Positions 32,533 to 43,859 are shown, counted from the first letter of the stretch. The stretch is DNA of 64,000 nt from Euglena gracilis (GCA_039621445.1 CP154956.1:18891285-18955284); one strand, 5' to 3'. Notes: generated by a model not told the origin, from the sequence alone. Numbers and translations are program-made.

Positions 32533-32603
32533 GCCCTCCAGGCCCTGCGCAGCCTGCAACAGCCGACCCCCACGGCACGCCGCCTGGTGGCCGCCCTGCG
32601 CAG
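32533..32603 (+). CDS. Exon: last helix of kinase domain
   Basis: After GCTGGTGAG the frame reads ALQALRSLQQPTPTARRLV, then AALR plus two bases, to a GTGCGT donor at 32604. ALQALRSLQQ aligns with AVLSMLQDLQ at the end of the upstream copy (helix I), and the rest is a basic helix-like extension. It starts in phase 0 and ends in phase 2, matching the exons on either side. The interstitial telomeric array begins about 27 bases inside the following intron. Confidence 0.65.
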
Positions 32604-32630
32604 GTGCGTCGCCTCGCATACCCCAACCAT

Positions 32631-32790
32631 GACCCTAACCCTAACCCTAACCCTGACCCTGACCCTAACCCTAACCCTAACCCTAACCCTAACCCTAACC
32701 CTAACCCTAACCCTAACCCTAACCCTAACCCTGACCCTGACCCTAACCCTAACCCTAACCCTAACCCTAACCCTAACCCTAACCCTAACC
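32631..32790. repeat. Interstitial telomeric repeat (CCCTAA)n
   Basis: About 26 tandem CCCTAA hexamers with a few CCCTGA variants. On the other strand this is TTAGGG. Direction is constant. The 'LTLTLT' and 'NPNPNP' frames through it are not coding. Confidence 0.97.
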
Positions 32791-35300
32791 TTTCTCCCGT
32801 GGCTGCGGTGGTCTTGAAGCGGCGTCCAAGGATTTCCCCTGTTTCCTTACACAATTCACCAACGTTTTTCGAAGACATTCCGGAAAATCACGAAACATCA
32901 CGCATCAGCGCAACAGTGGAGCTTTCCAGAACGTCATGAAAAGTCATTGAAATCACAAAAAAAAGAGTTTTTTTCAGATGATGATCTTTGGTAGTTAAAT
33001 ATTGAAGGTTAGGACGGACACATTTTTTTATTTTCATCTTTTTATGTTTTTTGGTTCGGTTTTTTTCTCGATCTTTGTAGTCCTGCTGTCTTCTGGTTCT
33101 GGTGTGAAATAATGTCTGGTGCAAATAAACGAAAAGGCAACTTTGGAAGTATGGGTGCAAAAATGACGCAAGAAAAGAGCAAGCTGAAGTTGGCTCTGGA
33201 GTGCTTGGGGCACGTGGAAGCGAGATGTGGTGAATTGCATGCCATTTTCCTGCTCGTTATATGGCGTAATTGTAATTGTAACAGGGCGGTCCATAAGGGA
33301 CAGGAAAGTTTTTTTTTATTTTCTTAAGGACCGCCCCCTTTCGGCCAAAGGGCCGACCAAGGGCCGGACTGGGACTTGAACGTCCAAAATTAAAAAGTCC
33401 AAAAAACACATTTTTTGATGTTTTGGGTGGATGGGCGATGGTCCAAGGATGCCAAGAATCAGTTTTTTTCCCTGATGTCAACCTGTTGTCGCCGAAGAAT
33501 GCCAAATTTCTTTGCCCATTTTCCTGCATATTTTCATTCAGTGTGCTGGGACAGCGGAGTTTTTTTTTTTATTTGCTTAAGGACCGCCCTGAATTGTAAT
33601 TGCATGGTGGGCATGGGCATGGTCGGCGTCAGTGACTCAAAAGGAAATGGGTTTTAACCAAGGAATTTTCCCCAAAAATATAAAGTTTTTGCTAATTTTC
33701 TTGTGATGTGTTATATGTGCCGGCAGATTCTACGTTCGCCAAAAAGCTTTTTGGGATCTCAATTGACAGATATGTCTGCTTTTGTGTTAGGAACGACCTC
33801 TGTGACAAAATCTTGTTGCATTCCGCCACAATTATAATGTTCTGTAACGGCGATACAAAGCATCTCCCTGAGCATGCTATCTCTGTGTGTGTGTTCGTAA
33901 TTTGTGTGTGTGTGTGTGTGTTGCAACTCTGTCCTGGACATGATGCGCGCCAAACCCAGATGCCAAACAATAAATTCACACCATTTTCTGTTGTAAAGGT
34001 TGGAGATTGCACAAGGGGTCCAAATCAGGATATTTTTTGCAGCGCGAATGAGAATTTGGAGTCCCAGCACGAAATTGATGTAAACCCTGCTGCACCGTCA
34101 GCAGGAGCAGGGGACATCTTTAGCCTTGTTTTGTGTCTTGTGTAATGTTCATTTCCTCGTCTTTCAATGGTTCTGCAGGGTACAACTCCCGCACAAATAG
34201 TTCACACTCAGAACTAGGCTGTCTTAACATTTTTTTAAGAACTGCCCACAGGCTCCACAGCCACGTGAAAGCAGGTAGGTGGTGGCCCAAGTCCCCCCAT
34301 CAAGGAGGGAGGGACTTAGGGATTTAGGGACTTAGGGAGACGGGGCACCTACACAGTGGCATGACTCGTCAAATCATGCCAAGGATCAGGCACAAAGACC
34401 CCTCCCAAAATCCAACTTTGCATTCTTGTAAACTTTTTGGAGAGAAATCCTGTGCAACATTATGCAGCGGTGCAGAGAATAAAAACTACCCCTGGTGGGT
34501 CAAGGGTGGCAACAATTTAGCTGAACCACAGAAACCCTCTGTATATCACACCAAGCTGGCCTGTGTTTCTCCCAAAAACAGTCAGTCACCAACGTCACTT
34601 AGAAAGCAAGGGGAAATTGACCACATAAGAAGAAGTGGCTATCGTTCCTTGCCGCCTTTAGCGCTGGGTCATTTTCAACGGTTTTCCCCCAAGGCCCAAG
34701 GGGGTTCGGCCAAAAACCGGTCAGTCACAAAAAGAAACAGTCACCTGCCAACCCCGGTGATTGCATGCCCGGCCTTGCCAAAATGAAAAACAAAAATTTG
34801 GCTGGTTAAAACATGAAGTTTTGTTCCACTCAATTGTCATCGTAAAATCGATCAATAAAGAACTAGTACAATTCTGGATATGCTCCTGTGTTTTTTTGGA
34901 ACCCCCCAAAAACAAAGGTTATGAGCTAGGCTGTACAGATCTACTGGGGTGAGCCCCCCCCCCCACAGTCGGGCCGAGTGGGCACCCTGGAATGGGGCTT
35001 GCCTCAATTTTCGACTTGAAGCACCGTAAATTCTAAGGTCGGCCACAGTCCCAAAGTACGGATTGTGTACGGCCCAAGGAAAGCTACTCCGCGGTTTCTT
35101 CTCATGGCCAATTTTCCTCGGGGGGGGGGGGGGGTCATCGCTTGCGTTTTTTGCATGGCAATTTTTTTTGTGTTTGTTTGGGTGTCGTGCATGTGTGTGT
35201 TTGTGTATGTGTGTGCTGTGTTGGGTGTGTGTTGTGTTGTGTTGCCCCGGGATGCAGTGGCTGCCCCACCTCCCTCGCCCCCCCCCCCCCCACCCCGCAG
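32791..35300. other. Intron; hAT-like element and otherwise nothing recognised
   Basis: Apart from the element at 33282-33591, sequence from 33600 to 34950 has mixed composition with a short TG tract at 33907-33921 and no domain-bearing frame. G/C runs occur at 34957-34966 and 35117-35132. A (TG)-rich stretch at 35190-35250 and a C run at 35277-35290 precede the next acceptor. Confidence 0.5.
33282..33591. mobile_element. hAT-like non-autonomous element, 8-bp duplication
   Basis: The ends are the perfect 11-bp inverted repeats CAGGGCGGTCC (33282-33292) and GGACCGCCCTG (33581-33591). AATTGTAA occurs directly outside both (33274-33281 and 33592-33599), an exact 8-bp target duplication. An 8-bp duplication with CAGGG-type ends is the usual signature of hAT transposons. 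The 310-bp interior has no coding capacity. A third copy of the terminal word, GGACCGCCCC, lies at 33329-33338, making the left end itself a hairpin. A truncated relative is at 23075-23310. Confidence 0.9.
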
Positions 35301-35352
35301 GCCCCTCAGCCGCCTCCGCCCAGCCTCCCACCCCCAGCCCGCCCCCAGCCCC
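35301..35352 (+). CDS. Proline-rich linker exon
   Basis: After CACCCCGCAG, one base completes a codon from exon 32603, and the frame reads PLSRLRPASHPQPAPSP to GTAGTG at 35353 in phase 0. This phase agrees on both sides. A different frame from the same acceptor (APQPPPPSLPPP) stays open to a GTAAAT donor near 35452 and is equally proline-rich, so the choice depends on phase. Either way the product is a disordered linker after the kinase domain. Confidence 0.5.
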
Positions 35353-35594
35353 GTAGTGGACTGACACCCCCGCCCTGTCGAAGCCAAGCCCCGGCCCCGA
35401 CGCTAGGCCTGTTCCCCCAGGGCATCTGCCCGGCCTTGACTCCCCCGGGGGTAAATATTTTTAAAGTAGTATTTTGTCTTAATAAACATTTTATTATTGT
35501 TTTGTAAAATTTATTCATAATCTTGTAGATCATTTATTTTTTGTTAGTATAGTAGTATGTCAAACTCCTGGAATCTGGCGCCATGCTGTGCCAG

Positions 35595-35846
35595 TCCTCC
35601 CGGATGCCAGCTGTCGGGACACGCCTCTGCCTGCCCGACGCCTGCCGGGGCGTGCCGCCAACGTGTCACGTGTCCCCACACACCCCCGCCGAGGTGGAGA
35701 ACCCCCCGAAGGCTGCCGGGAAGCCCCGGCCGCCACCGCCGCCCGCTGTCCCAACCCCGTCGGCGCTGCCCCGCCCTGAGGCCGCCCCGGACCTCCTCAG
35801 AATCCGCAGTCCGTGTGATAGTTCCCTCCTGCCCAGGCCCCCACAG
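35595..35846 (+). CDS. Proline-rich linker exon
   Basis: Open for 84 codons in phase 0 from CTGTGCCAG to a consensus CACAG|GTGAGG donor at 35847. It contains GVPPTCHVSPHTPAEVENPP, KAAGKPRPPPPPAVPTP and RPEAAPDLLRI. Pro/Ala-rich with scattered basic residues, no folded domain visible. Codon third positions are GC-rich like the kinase exons. The clear donor and the matching phases support its being the continuation of the same transcript. Confidence 0.6.
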
Positions 35847-35959
35847 GTGAGGAAGGGTGGTTTGTGCCAGCATTCCTCCGGGAACGTTATTGTTTGCGTT
35901 TTTAACGTGACAAATTTTCATGTTTGTTTGGGTGTCGCGTGTGCAGGTGTGTGTTTGTT

Positions 35960-36134
35960 TGTCTGTTTGTGTGTGTGTGTGTGTTGCGTTGGGTGTTGTG
36001 TTGTGTTGTGTTGTGGTATGTTGTGTTGTGTTGTGGTGTGTTGTGTTGTGTTGTGTTGTGTTGTGCTAAGTGTGTGTGTGTGTGTGTGGTTTCATGTTCA
36101 CATGTGCATGTGCATGTGTGTGTGTGTGTGTGTG

Positions 36135-36187
<53 letters not shown>

Positions 36188-36345
36188 TTGCATGGTGTTC
36201 CTCTATAATTATTGTTGGTGTTGTTCTTGTTGTGGTGGTGTTGCCCTTGTTGATGTGGTTGTTGTTGTTGTTGTTGTTGCTGTTGTTGTTGTTGTTGTTG
36301 TTGTTGTTGCTGCTGCTGCTGTTGTTGTTGCTGCTGTTGTTGGTG
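35960..36345. repeat. TG, TGTTG and TTG microsatellites
   Basis: Tandem TGTTG-type pentamers (about 35990-36065), then TG dinucleotides (36072-36184), then TTG/TGC trinucleotides (36233-36345). Cys/Val-rich frames here are artefacts. Confidence 0.95.
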
Positions 36346-37189
36346 TTAGTTTTTGTTGCCCTCCCCAGCTGATAGTCTGCCTTCTTTGCTCAACGACGCC
36401 TGCCTGTGAGCGAGCCCGGTGTTGCTTTTTGTCCGGAGCAGTCCGGCCACTGTGACCCTTCGTCTGTGGTTTGTGTCTTGTGGCGTTTCATTTCTCGAAA
36501 GGTTAGGTCACTCCTGGCCGTTCTGATGCTCGTGGAAAAGTGAGCGTTGGTCAGGTGGTTGACCAGAATGCGTCTCAGGGAGGGGGCACCCCATGCTCCT
36601 TCCTTCATGTCAAGGGGCTTTTCACGTCTGATGTTTTTTTTTTGGTGCCATCGTGGACAGAGGCGGACCCCCCCCCAAGGTTGTGGACACCCCCCCAGGC
36701 ATTCCACTACAGCTCAGCCGAAGCTTGTCCTTCCCAGCCTCCCCCTCTCCTTCTTGTTGTTTCACCCATGTTTCACCCATAATTAGCAGGGGATGTGTTT
36801 CACATTTGTTTCGCGGTGTTGTGCTTTTTGGCGCATTTTTTCAGATTTTCCAAAAATGCACATTTTTTCTGAGCCAGCTGGCACAGCACACCTCCCCTGC
36901 ATTTGGCAGTGGAGTCATGTAATCCAGCGAGGGTCTCTGTGCCTCCGTCGATATTTTTGTTTGCTCTCAAGCTCCTCCACCCACTCCTCCCGCTCAGGCT
37001 GAATTTGACGTAAATGGATCGACGTCATGGAAAGGCGCTCGAGGGCAGCAACATCCGACCTTCTGTTGTTCAGGGGTGCAAAAAAAATGGACCAAACGGG
37101 CCAGGGATGAAAAAAAAAATTGTATTTGAATGATTGACAATGTTTGGGCTTTTTTCAGTTTCGATTTTTAAGACCCGGTTCGACCCCCA

Positions 37190-37500
37190 GTTGGACCCAG
37201 TTCCAGCCGGAGGACTCTCACGCAGGCAAGGCTGTATGGGAATCCCCGCAACTATGGTGGGGGGGTCGACCCCCCCCCCACCAGGCCGTCCCGTATTTCC
37301 GGTGACGCCGATTTTTAGGTCAAATTTTTCCTTCGGCACCGAAGGAAGTTTTACGGGTGCCATCGTGGGGGGGTCAACCCCCCCACCCGGGTGGAGGGTC
37401 AGCCAGCACTTTGCTGGACCCCTTCCCGGGGGGTTGTTAAGCTCTGCCCTGGTCCGGAGCCCCCCCCACCTGCCAAGGTGGTCCAGACTGGGGGGGGGGG
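37190..37500. repeat. GGGTCGACCC/C-run dispersed repeat (family G)
   Basis: The ordered words GTATGGGAATCCCC, TGGGGGGGTCGACCCCCC, CCAGGCCGTCCCGTATTT, ACGCCGATTTTTAGGTCAAA and TTTTCCTTCGG are shared with 55350-55510 (GTATGGGTATCCCC, GGCCTTCCTGTATTTTCGGC, ACGCCGACTTTTGGGTCAAA). Partial copies occur near 31175-31245 (reverse) and 52790-52910. The GTCGAC centre flanked by G and C runs is palindromic. Confidence 0.65.
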
Positions 37501-38427
37501 GGTGCCAGGACCCCCCAAAAACAAGAAAAAGGTCGGTTTTCCCTTCCAACACTTCAGGCTGGAAAAATTTGGTATTATTTCGCAAGTTTTGTGTGTCCAA
37601 AAGGCTCCAGTGGGTCCGCACCCCCCACATGTTTTTATATCGAACTCTGGCAGAGACATTTTGGTCCCCCCCCCACCCTTCGAAAAAAAGCAGCCTGTGC
37701 CTGATCCCTTCCGTGTGCCACAAGCATTATTTGGCTCGTTAGCGGTTAGGGCGATGGATTGCGTCGTGGGTCGGGGGCATTTTCTGCTGGAGTGGTTCTT
37801 GTCACTGATTTACCCCGCAGGCCAGCCATTTCGACAATGTCAAGGAGGAAATATGTGTTTGTACCACACAATGCCAACAATTCAATCTAAAGCCGTTTTG
37901 AATAGAATTACGAGTTGCGAAGAGATAGTTGGTAGGGTTGATTTTAATCGAGGAGGCAAGTATTGTGGGTAATGCATCTACGTTTTCTTTTTTGGATGTT
38001 TGGGGGGAAATCAAGCTTGGGGCCCAAATGTTCCCCTGGACGAATGGGGAGTCAAAAGCAGGAGGGGGGTGGCTGACGTTGGCTGGATAATTCGGGTCTG
38101 GAGAGGAGTTTTGGGGTGCTTCAGAAGTGGGACCCAGTCGCTCGTATTGGGGGGGGGGGCGAAAGTTGGTCGTTGCCATGGCGATTGATAAATGTCGGTT
38201 CTCATTATTTTTCTGACCGAAATCACCTAAGCAGGGGTTTGGGGGTCATTAAAGGATTGTGGTTACAGACAAGAAGTAAGGCCCAAAAAACAGACTCAAT
38301 TTCAGGCCGAAATTTTGTCATATATTACGACTTCATAAGTGATAATGCTCTTTAGGCCGAAATCCTCAACCTTTACGCTATTCCTGCGCTCCCCGGGGGG
38401 AGAATCCTGCCCAAAATATGCATGTTT

Positions 38428-38893
38428 GTAAACCCCCCCCCAAAAATAAGACCCCCCCAAAAAATAAGACCCCCCCCCAAAAATAAGACCCCCCCTGGGC
38501 CGATCGAGCAAAAATCCAAAAATAAGACCCCCCCCATAAATAAGACCCCCCCTGACGGCGCGAAGCGCCGGGGACGGTGAAAATTTTCCCTGAGAAATTG
38601 CCAAAAACCCAAATTTCACACACAAAAATGATGAAATTTCAAAAAATTTCAGATTCTTGAAGTGCAAAAAAACATGCTAAATGTCAACTTACACAAATTT
38701 ACACATGGCGCGAAGCGCCGAAGGAAAATTATTAGTGTTTTTGGGAACCTGAAAAATGATGTTTTTTTTGGGCCCGGGTCGGTCAAGAAAAAATCCAAAA
38801 ATAAGACCCCCCCCAAAAATAAGACCCCCCCTGGAGGTTTCCAGCAACGGACCCAAAAATAAGACCCGGGTCTTATTTTTGGGGGGGGTTTAC
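38428..38893. mobile_element. Family C element with AATAAGACCCC array
   Basis: The ends GTAAACCCCCCCCC and GGGGGGGGTTTAC are inverted repeats extending through AAAAATAAGACCC. The word AATAAGACCCCCC recurs nine or more times near both ends (38446-38552, 38798-38871). The middle holds two GGCGCGAAGCGCC hairpins (38557-38570 and 38707-38720) followed by AAATT words, the same core as in 4434-4793. No duplication at the flanks and no coding sequence. Confidence 0.7.
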
Positions 38894-39561
38894 AGGGCAT
38901 TGGGTCCAATTTGACCCCCCCCCCAAAGAGTGACCCCCTCCTCTGTTGGTCCCACCCAACCGGGGTCAACACAGAGGGGGGGGGTTTGAGCCGACTCCCA
39001 ACCAGTCCTCGGCTTTTCGAAAAAGCTTATGCATGATGATAATGATAATGATGGTGATTTCAAATAATAATGATGATGATGATGATGATGACGATGATGA
39101 TGATGATAAACGGACCCCCCCCCAGGAGGTGTGCCTGCTGTTATGGATGGTACCCCTTAGCACAAGAACGCACCCCCCCCGGTTCGGGGTCGGTAAAATG
39201 AAGCCTGCCTGGAACCCTCTATCACTCGAATAGAGGGTCGGTCAACTGGAAGCAAAACTGGCTGGTCTGACAACAAAAACAGCAGAACAGGAAAGAGCGC
39301 AAAAAAAATCGTTCTTTTGACCTCAAATATGAGCTGTTTTTTTGACCCAATTTGGCCCATTTTTTTCGCACCCCCCCGAGAGCCAAAAATGCATCACCGT
39401 CTGGCCGCCCTTTAGGCGGTATCAAATATATATGCATATATATGTAGATGTATATATGTATGTATATTTGGCAGCCTCCCACTAAACGGCCCCCCGGGAG
39501 GGGGGGGGGGGGCGGATTTTTTTTGTGTCAATGATGGAGTAGGGTTCGGCTTAATTTTAGG

Positions 39562-40020
39562 CAGGGGGGGGGGAACGCGCTCGCCCGGCCTTGGAAAAAA
39601 TGCGCAAAAATGCGCAAAAAAATGCGCAAAAAATGCGCATTTTTGGAAAAAATGCGCAAAAATGTGCAAAATCCGAGAAAAAATGCGCAAAAATCACGAA
39701 AATGCAAAAATTACCCAGAAACATGCAAAAATGGCACCAAATTTGAAGAAATTATGTAGAATAATGAGGAAAATGTACGTTTCAAAAAAAAAGTCAAAAT
39801 TTTCAAATTTTTGCAAAAAATTGCAAAAATGGTCAAAAAATGCGAAAATTTTGGAAAATCACGAAAAAATGTGCCAAAAAGCAAAAAAAAATGTGCTGAA
39901 AAAAACGAAAAAAAATGCGCAAAAAAAATGCGCAAAAATGCGCAAAAATGCGCATTTTTGGAAAATTTGAAAAAATGCGCAAAAACGCGAAAAAATGCGA
40001 AACGCATTTCCCCCCCCCTG
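39562..40020. mobile_element. Family B element with ATGCGCAAAA arrays
   Basis: The ends are CAGGGGGGGGGGG and CCCCCCCCTG. The flanking 7-mers TTTTAGG (39555-39561) and CTTTAGG (40021-40027) differ at one base. Between them ATGCGCAAAA and related A-rich words repeat about twenty times (39596-39720, 39900-40000). A degraded copy in the opposite orientation lies around 54640-54985. The Lys-rich or Phe-rich frames are artefacts of the array. Confidence 0.75.
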
Positions 40021-40648
40021 CTTTAGGCCTAACTTGTACACCCACAGTAGGGAACTAAATGGGACACCTGAGAATTTTGTGGGGTCATACCCAACCCCCA
40101 GATCCAAAGCCTCTGCCACCCCTTGTGATGTGGTGATGGTGTGTGCACATTGGCATGGCCCTGCCCCACGAAGCAGTGCCCCAGCCAGCTCTGCTGCAGC
40201 ACGCTGTGAAAAATTCAGGCCTCATTGGGGCCCAGTTGCATGCCTAGCCCCACATTTGATTTTTATTGGTTTATTTTTTATTCCTTGTTTTCATTCTTTT
40301 CCTTTTCTGAATCTTTTTCTTCTGTTGGGGGGTCCAGCCAGCGAGCACACAATTGTTTCCCAGTCCGCAGTCCGCAGTCCAACTACCCCCAAGGTCTGAT
40401 ACAAGGAGGACACATAGAGGACATAGAGGATCACGGCTTTAGGTGGGGGTGTCCGAAGTATGGCATTGTGCTCAACCCCCCCCCAGGGGTGACTGACTGG
40501 TGTTTCGGAATGAATTAGTTTTTGGATCAGGATGAGATCGACAAAGAATGTTGAAAGTGGCCGAACGAAGTTTTTTTTTGAAAGTTTGGCTTTAAAATGA
40601 TTTCCTTTTTAAACCCAATTTTGGGGGGCTTTAATGATTTATTTGCAG

Positions 40649-40785
40649 GGGTTGTGGGCGTCGTTCCTCAACGGTCCTCAGCCAGGGAATCGTGGCTTTT
40701 TCGACCCCACCCCTCCCGCCGACGGTCCATCCGCTGCTCATCCAGCTGCTTACCCACCTGTGTTGTCCCCCCCCCCAGCCTGCTT
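40649..40785 (+). CDS. Proline-rich linker exon
   Basis: After GATTTATTTGCAG the phase-0 frame reads GLWASFLNGPQPGNRGFF, then DPTPPADGPSAAHPAAYPPV, to a possible GTGACT donor at 40786 (phase 2). It accepts phase 0 from exon 35846 and its outgoing phase matches the acceptor at 51050. The composition (Pro, Ala, Gly with an aromatic patch) suits a disordered linker. The donor is weak and no homology is known, so it stays a candidate. Confidence 0.42.
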
Positions 40786-41231
40786 GTGACTCGTGCTGCC
40801 TGCCTCGTTGACGTATGGCGCACCCCCTTCACGCCCCCAAACGGTCTACGGTTGTTCTTAGAGTCTCCCTGGTGGCATTTGCTTTTTCTCTCGCCCCGGC
40901 AGAGTATTTTTTAAATTTTCGTCACCCCGACCGAGCCCCCCCCCCCCAGGGGGGTCGAGCTGAGCGGGTACCCCGCTCCATTTTGGACCCCAAAATCGAC
41001 TCCCCACCAAAAGTGGGTCACCGAGTCCCCCCCCCCCAGGGGGTGGGTCCGACCCCCCTCCCCCCAGGGTCCTAAAGCAAAAAAAAACTGTGCGGCCCAG
41101 CCACTTCTTCGATTTTAAATCATGCATTTGTGCAGTATACATTTATTGCTATTTTTTTTATTATGTGTGCAGATATTCAATATTTATTCAATAATATATG
41201 TTGCACATGTGTTGTTTTGTGTTATACATCA

Positions 41232-41233
41232 TG

Positions 41234-41266
<33 letters not shown>

Positions 41267-41284
41267 GTATGGGTGTGTGTATAT

Positions 41285-41316
<32 letters not shown>

Positions 41317-41400
41317 GATATATATATATATATATATAGATATATATATATATATATATATACATATATATACATATATATATATATATGTATACGTTAT
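41232..41400. repeat. (TA)n microsatellite with TATG and TAGA variants
   Basis: Mostly TA dinucleotides interrupted by TATG and AGATAT words. Tyr/Ile frames on both strands are artefacts. Confidence 0.95.
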
Positions 41401-41669
41401 CTATTACACATCCTATTATGTAAGCAGCATAGTATAAGTATGCATTTGACAAACACATAAACAATAATGACTATGATGAGGGTTCTTCCGCTCCTGCCTC
41501 CAAGCTCCCAGAGATCACAATCCCAGGCACGGCGTTTTTCTATCTTTTTTTCACAACGTTTGTGAGTCCACCCTCTGGACGACCCAGCAGGCAGCCCTTA
41601 ACGGACGTTTCACAGAGCCTGAAAAAGCACAGAAAAGGCTCATTTTCACCCGGCCTGTGGAACACCACT

Positions 41670-41948
41670 TAGGCGGCCAGACTTGAGCTTTTTTGTGTTG
41701 ATGTGCGCATTTGCGCAAATGCGCAAAATTTTTTATTTCGACTGTGTGGCTCAGGGGTTTGAAGACATGGTGGCAAGAGAGTGCAAAAAAAAAATGAGCA
41801 GAATTCTGTTTTTGGCGGTGTGACCCATGGGTAAATCTGTTTTCCGTGTGTCAGGGTTCAGGGTCCCAGAAATTTAGTAAAATTTGTAAATCTGCGCAAA
41901 TGTGCCCATGTCAAAGAAAAAAACCTTAAGTGCGAATCCGGCCGCCTA
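41670..41948. mobile_element. Short family A element (MITE-like)
   Basis: TAGGCGGCCAGACTTGAGC at the left pairs with the inverse of the right end, TAGGCGGCCGGATTCGCACT. A T-rich tract and a TGCGCA-like box follow inside each end. TA flanks both. The 279-bp interior has a TGCGCATTTGCGCAAATGCGCA-type palindrome near 41703. It is too short to code for a transposase. Confidence 0.8.
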
Positions 41949-42226
41949 AGTACCATGTAAGGAATGCAGTTGGGGCTTGAAAAGCGAAAAAGCTCGCAAT
42001 CTTAGCACTTTTGGGGAAAATTCGCGTCTCCAGTTGAAACCCAGGGTTTCAAACTTTTTTTTTAAAAAAAAAGTAATGCACAGTTGAAAAAAATACCAAA
42101 ACTGGGCCTGTTCCTTGGGTCCCAACTTCGGCAAATGTTGCTGGTCCCACTGTAGAGGATCCCTGCAGAACCAAAGGGTCGAAAGGGTGGGTTTCAAAAC
42201 CAAGGTTTCAAAGAGTTTCAAAAACA

Positions 42227-42700
42227 GCGCAAGTGAAGCCGCCTAAGCACTTGGGGTTGGGTACGGTCAGAGGCCTCTTGCAGAAGGAGGAGGCCTCTCC
42301 TCCTTCTCCGCCCGCTTTCTGAGAAACCACATTTCGCTGTGGTGGGCATTGCGAGATGATTTTCACCCAATTTCAGATCCTACATGAAACATCCGTTCTG
42401 AATTGGTTTTTGACATGATTGGCGTTTTCTCAGGCTCCGCCTTTCTCAGGTCTGGGCCATCACTCATCAACCCTTCCTGAGAGGCGTATGGGCTGTGGAA
42501 CTCAGTGCTAGGAATTGGGTTTTTTGGGGATATTGACAGGATGATCTGTTTTGACCGAATCGTGTCTTCCATCTGCCTGGTGTGATGTGCCTGTTTAATG
42601 GGTTGCAAACCACCAAAAAAAAGGTGTGTTAGCATGTCCCCTTCTCCGCCAGGACCTTTTCGACTTTTCAATTCCCAAAGTTCTGTATTTCAGATTCGGG
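42227..42700. repeat. Diverged family A fragment
   Basis: GAAGCCGCCTAAGC at about 42236-42249 is an isolated right terminus. From 42515 to 42700 the words GGGTTTTTTGGGGATATTGAC, CCATCTGCCTGGTGTGATG and GGTGTGTTAGCATGTCC parallel 18650-18830 within the large family A element. The rest shows no coding signal. Confidence 0.55.
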
Positions 42701-43859
42701 TGAGAAAAGAGGGGTGCCGAGCTAATTTTAGTTTTCTTTTTGGGTCTTTGGCTTTAATTCTGAAGGTTTATCTGTCACCTGTTCTATTTCAAACAGATGT
42801 TTTATGAGTTTCAAAAATCCCCTCAGGCATGCTGAATTGCGAAGCAAGTGGGGAGACCGTCAACGACATTGGGCTCACAACACATAAGACCAGGCACGTC
42901 TGGATGTGGAGAAGATGGTTGGTTGCATGCACACACCAGGGGGACAGCTTCCTGTTCCAGACAATGCTTCCCTCTATTTATCCCTGTCCGCTCTGGTAGA
43001 TCATATGGAAGGTTAACACTGCCCAAAAGGTCCTTCACTGCCCAGTCTATCACCCTGGGGAGGGAGGTCTACTCATATTGGTAGGTCACCACCATTGTCC
43101 ATGTTGAGATGCTTCCGGAACCGCTCCCTCCACCCGCTGAGATAAATAAGAAGTTCAAAGTTGATAATTGATGCGCATCTGCGCAAGATGAAAATTGAAG
43201 ATTTCCATCACCTAAATTCTCAACAGACATTTCATTTTTAAAGTTTACATCCGCGTCAGCGTGGCTGTTGCGCAGATGAGCAATACAACAGCTGATCTTG
43301 ATTTAAAATCGGCAACATCCACGCTGATGTAGCATTTCATTTGCGCAAAAATTTTCTGACATGAGTGTGCCCATTACGCGGGTGCGCAATGAAAAGGCAT
43401 TTTGACACATACATTGTGCAATTATTGCACAAGTGCTGAACCATCACCCATATTTATTGCATATGTATTATATTTTTTACATGCACATATGCTGCCTGGC
43501 AGTCGTCCACACTCATCGCTGCTGTTAGTCCTGGTCGTGGTGTTGTTTTCTTCATTTGTGTTGCCCTGGTCCGGACCATTTCCCTTGACCCCTAACTTCC
43601 CCTGGAACGGCTTGTGATCTTGTCCTTGCCCCCCCCCCCTTCATACCGTATGTTCTGCTTTTGGCTGTCTAAATCCCCACCCGACAGAATAAGAACCGGG
43701 CCTTCTTTCTACACAACTGTTGGAAATCTCCAGAGGCGCTCTGACTCTGGGTGGTTTGAATTCTTCATTTTCTCTTCCAGCCCCCAATGATTTTTCATTT
43801 TCAAAAAAAGCAATTTGCACTCCATGCCATGTGGAAATGGGTACCAGGCTTCTTTTTTA

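Larger units (their letters stand above)
35847..40648. other. Long intron, repeat-filled
   Basis: Holds TG/TTG microsatellites (35960-36345), family G-like GTCGACC/C-run segments (37230-37480), the family C element at 38428-38893, an ATG microsatellite at 39065-39107 and the family B element at 39562-40020. Stretches at 36350-37130, 37500-38390 and 40030-40640 show nothing recognisable. A frame from 36369 reading LIVCLLCSTTPACE after CCCCAG has no support beyond the acceptor. Confidence 0.5.

Noticed and set aside
32221-32878. Long frames on both strands with Leu-Thr, Asn-Pro or Gly-Leu repeats
   Set aside because: They are translations of the telomeric hexamer array, which lacks stops in every frame.
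36369-36455. Possible exon LIVCLLCSTTPACE after CCCCAG
   Set aside because: Only the acceptor supports it. There is no donor in phase, no domain, and it is preceded by a TTG microsatellite.
38410-38880. CRISPR-like regular array (AATAAGACCCC units)
   Set aside because: Units are short and adjacent, without unique spacers, and lie between inverted C/G-run ends; it is an element-internal array in a eukaryotic intron.
39580-40010. Lys-rich and Phe-rich frames suggesting a basic protein
   Set aside because: Produced by the ATGCGCAAAA array of a mobile element.
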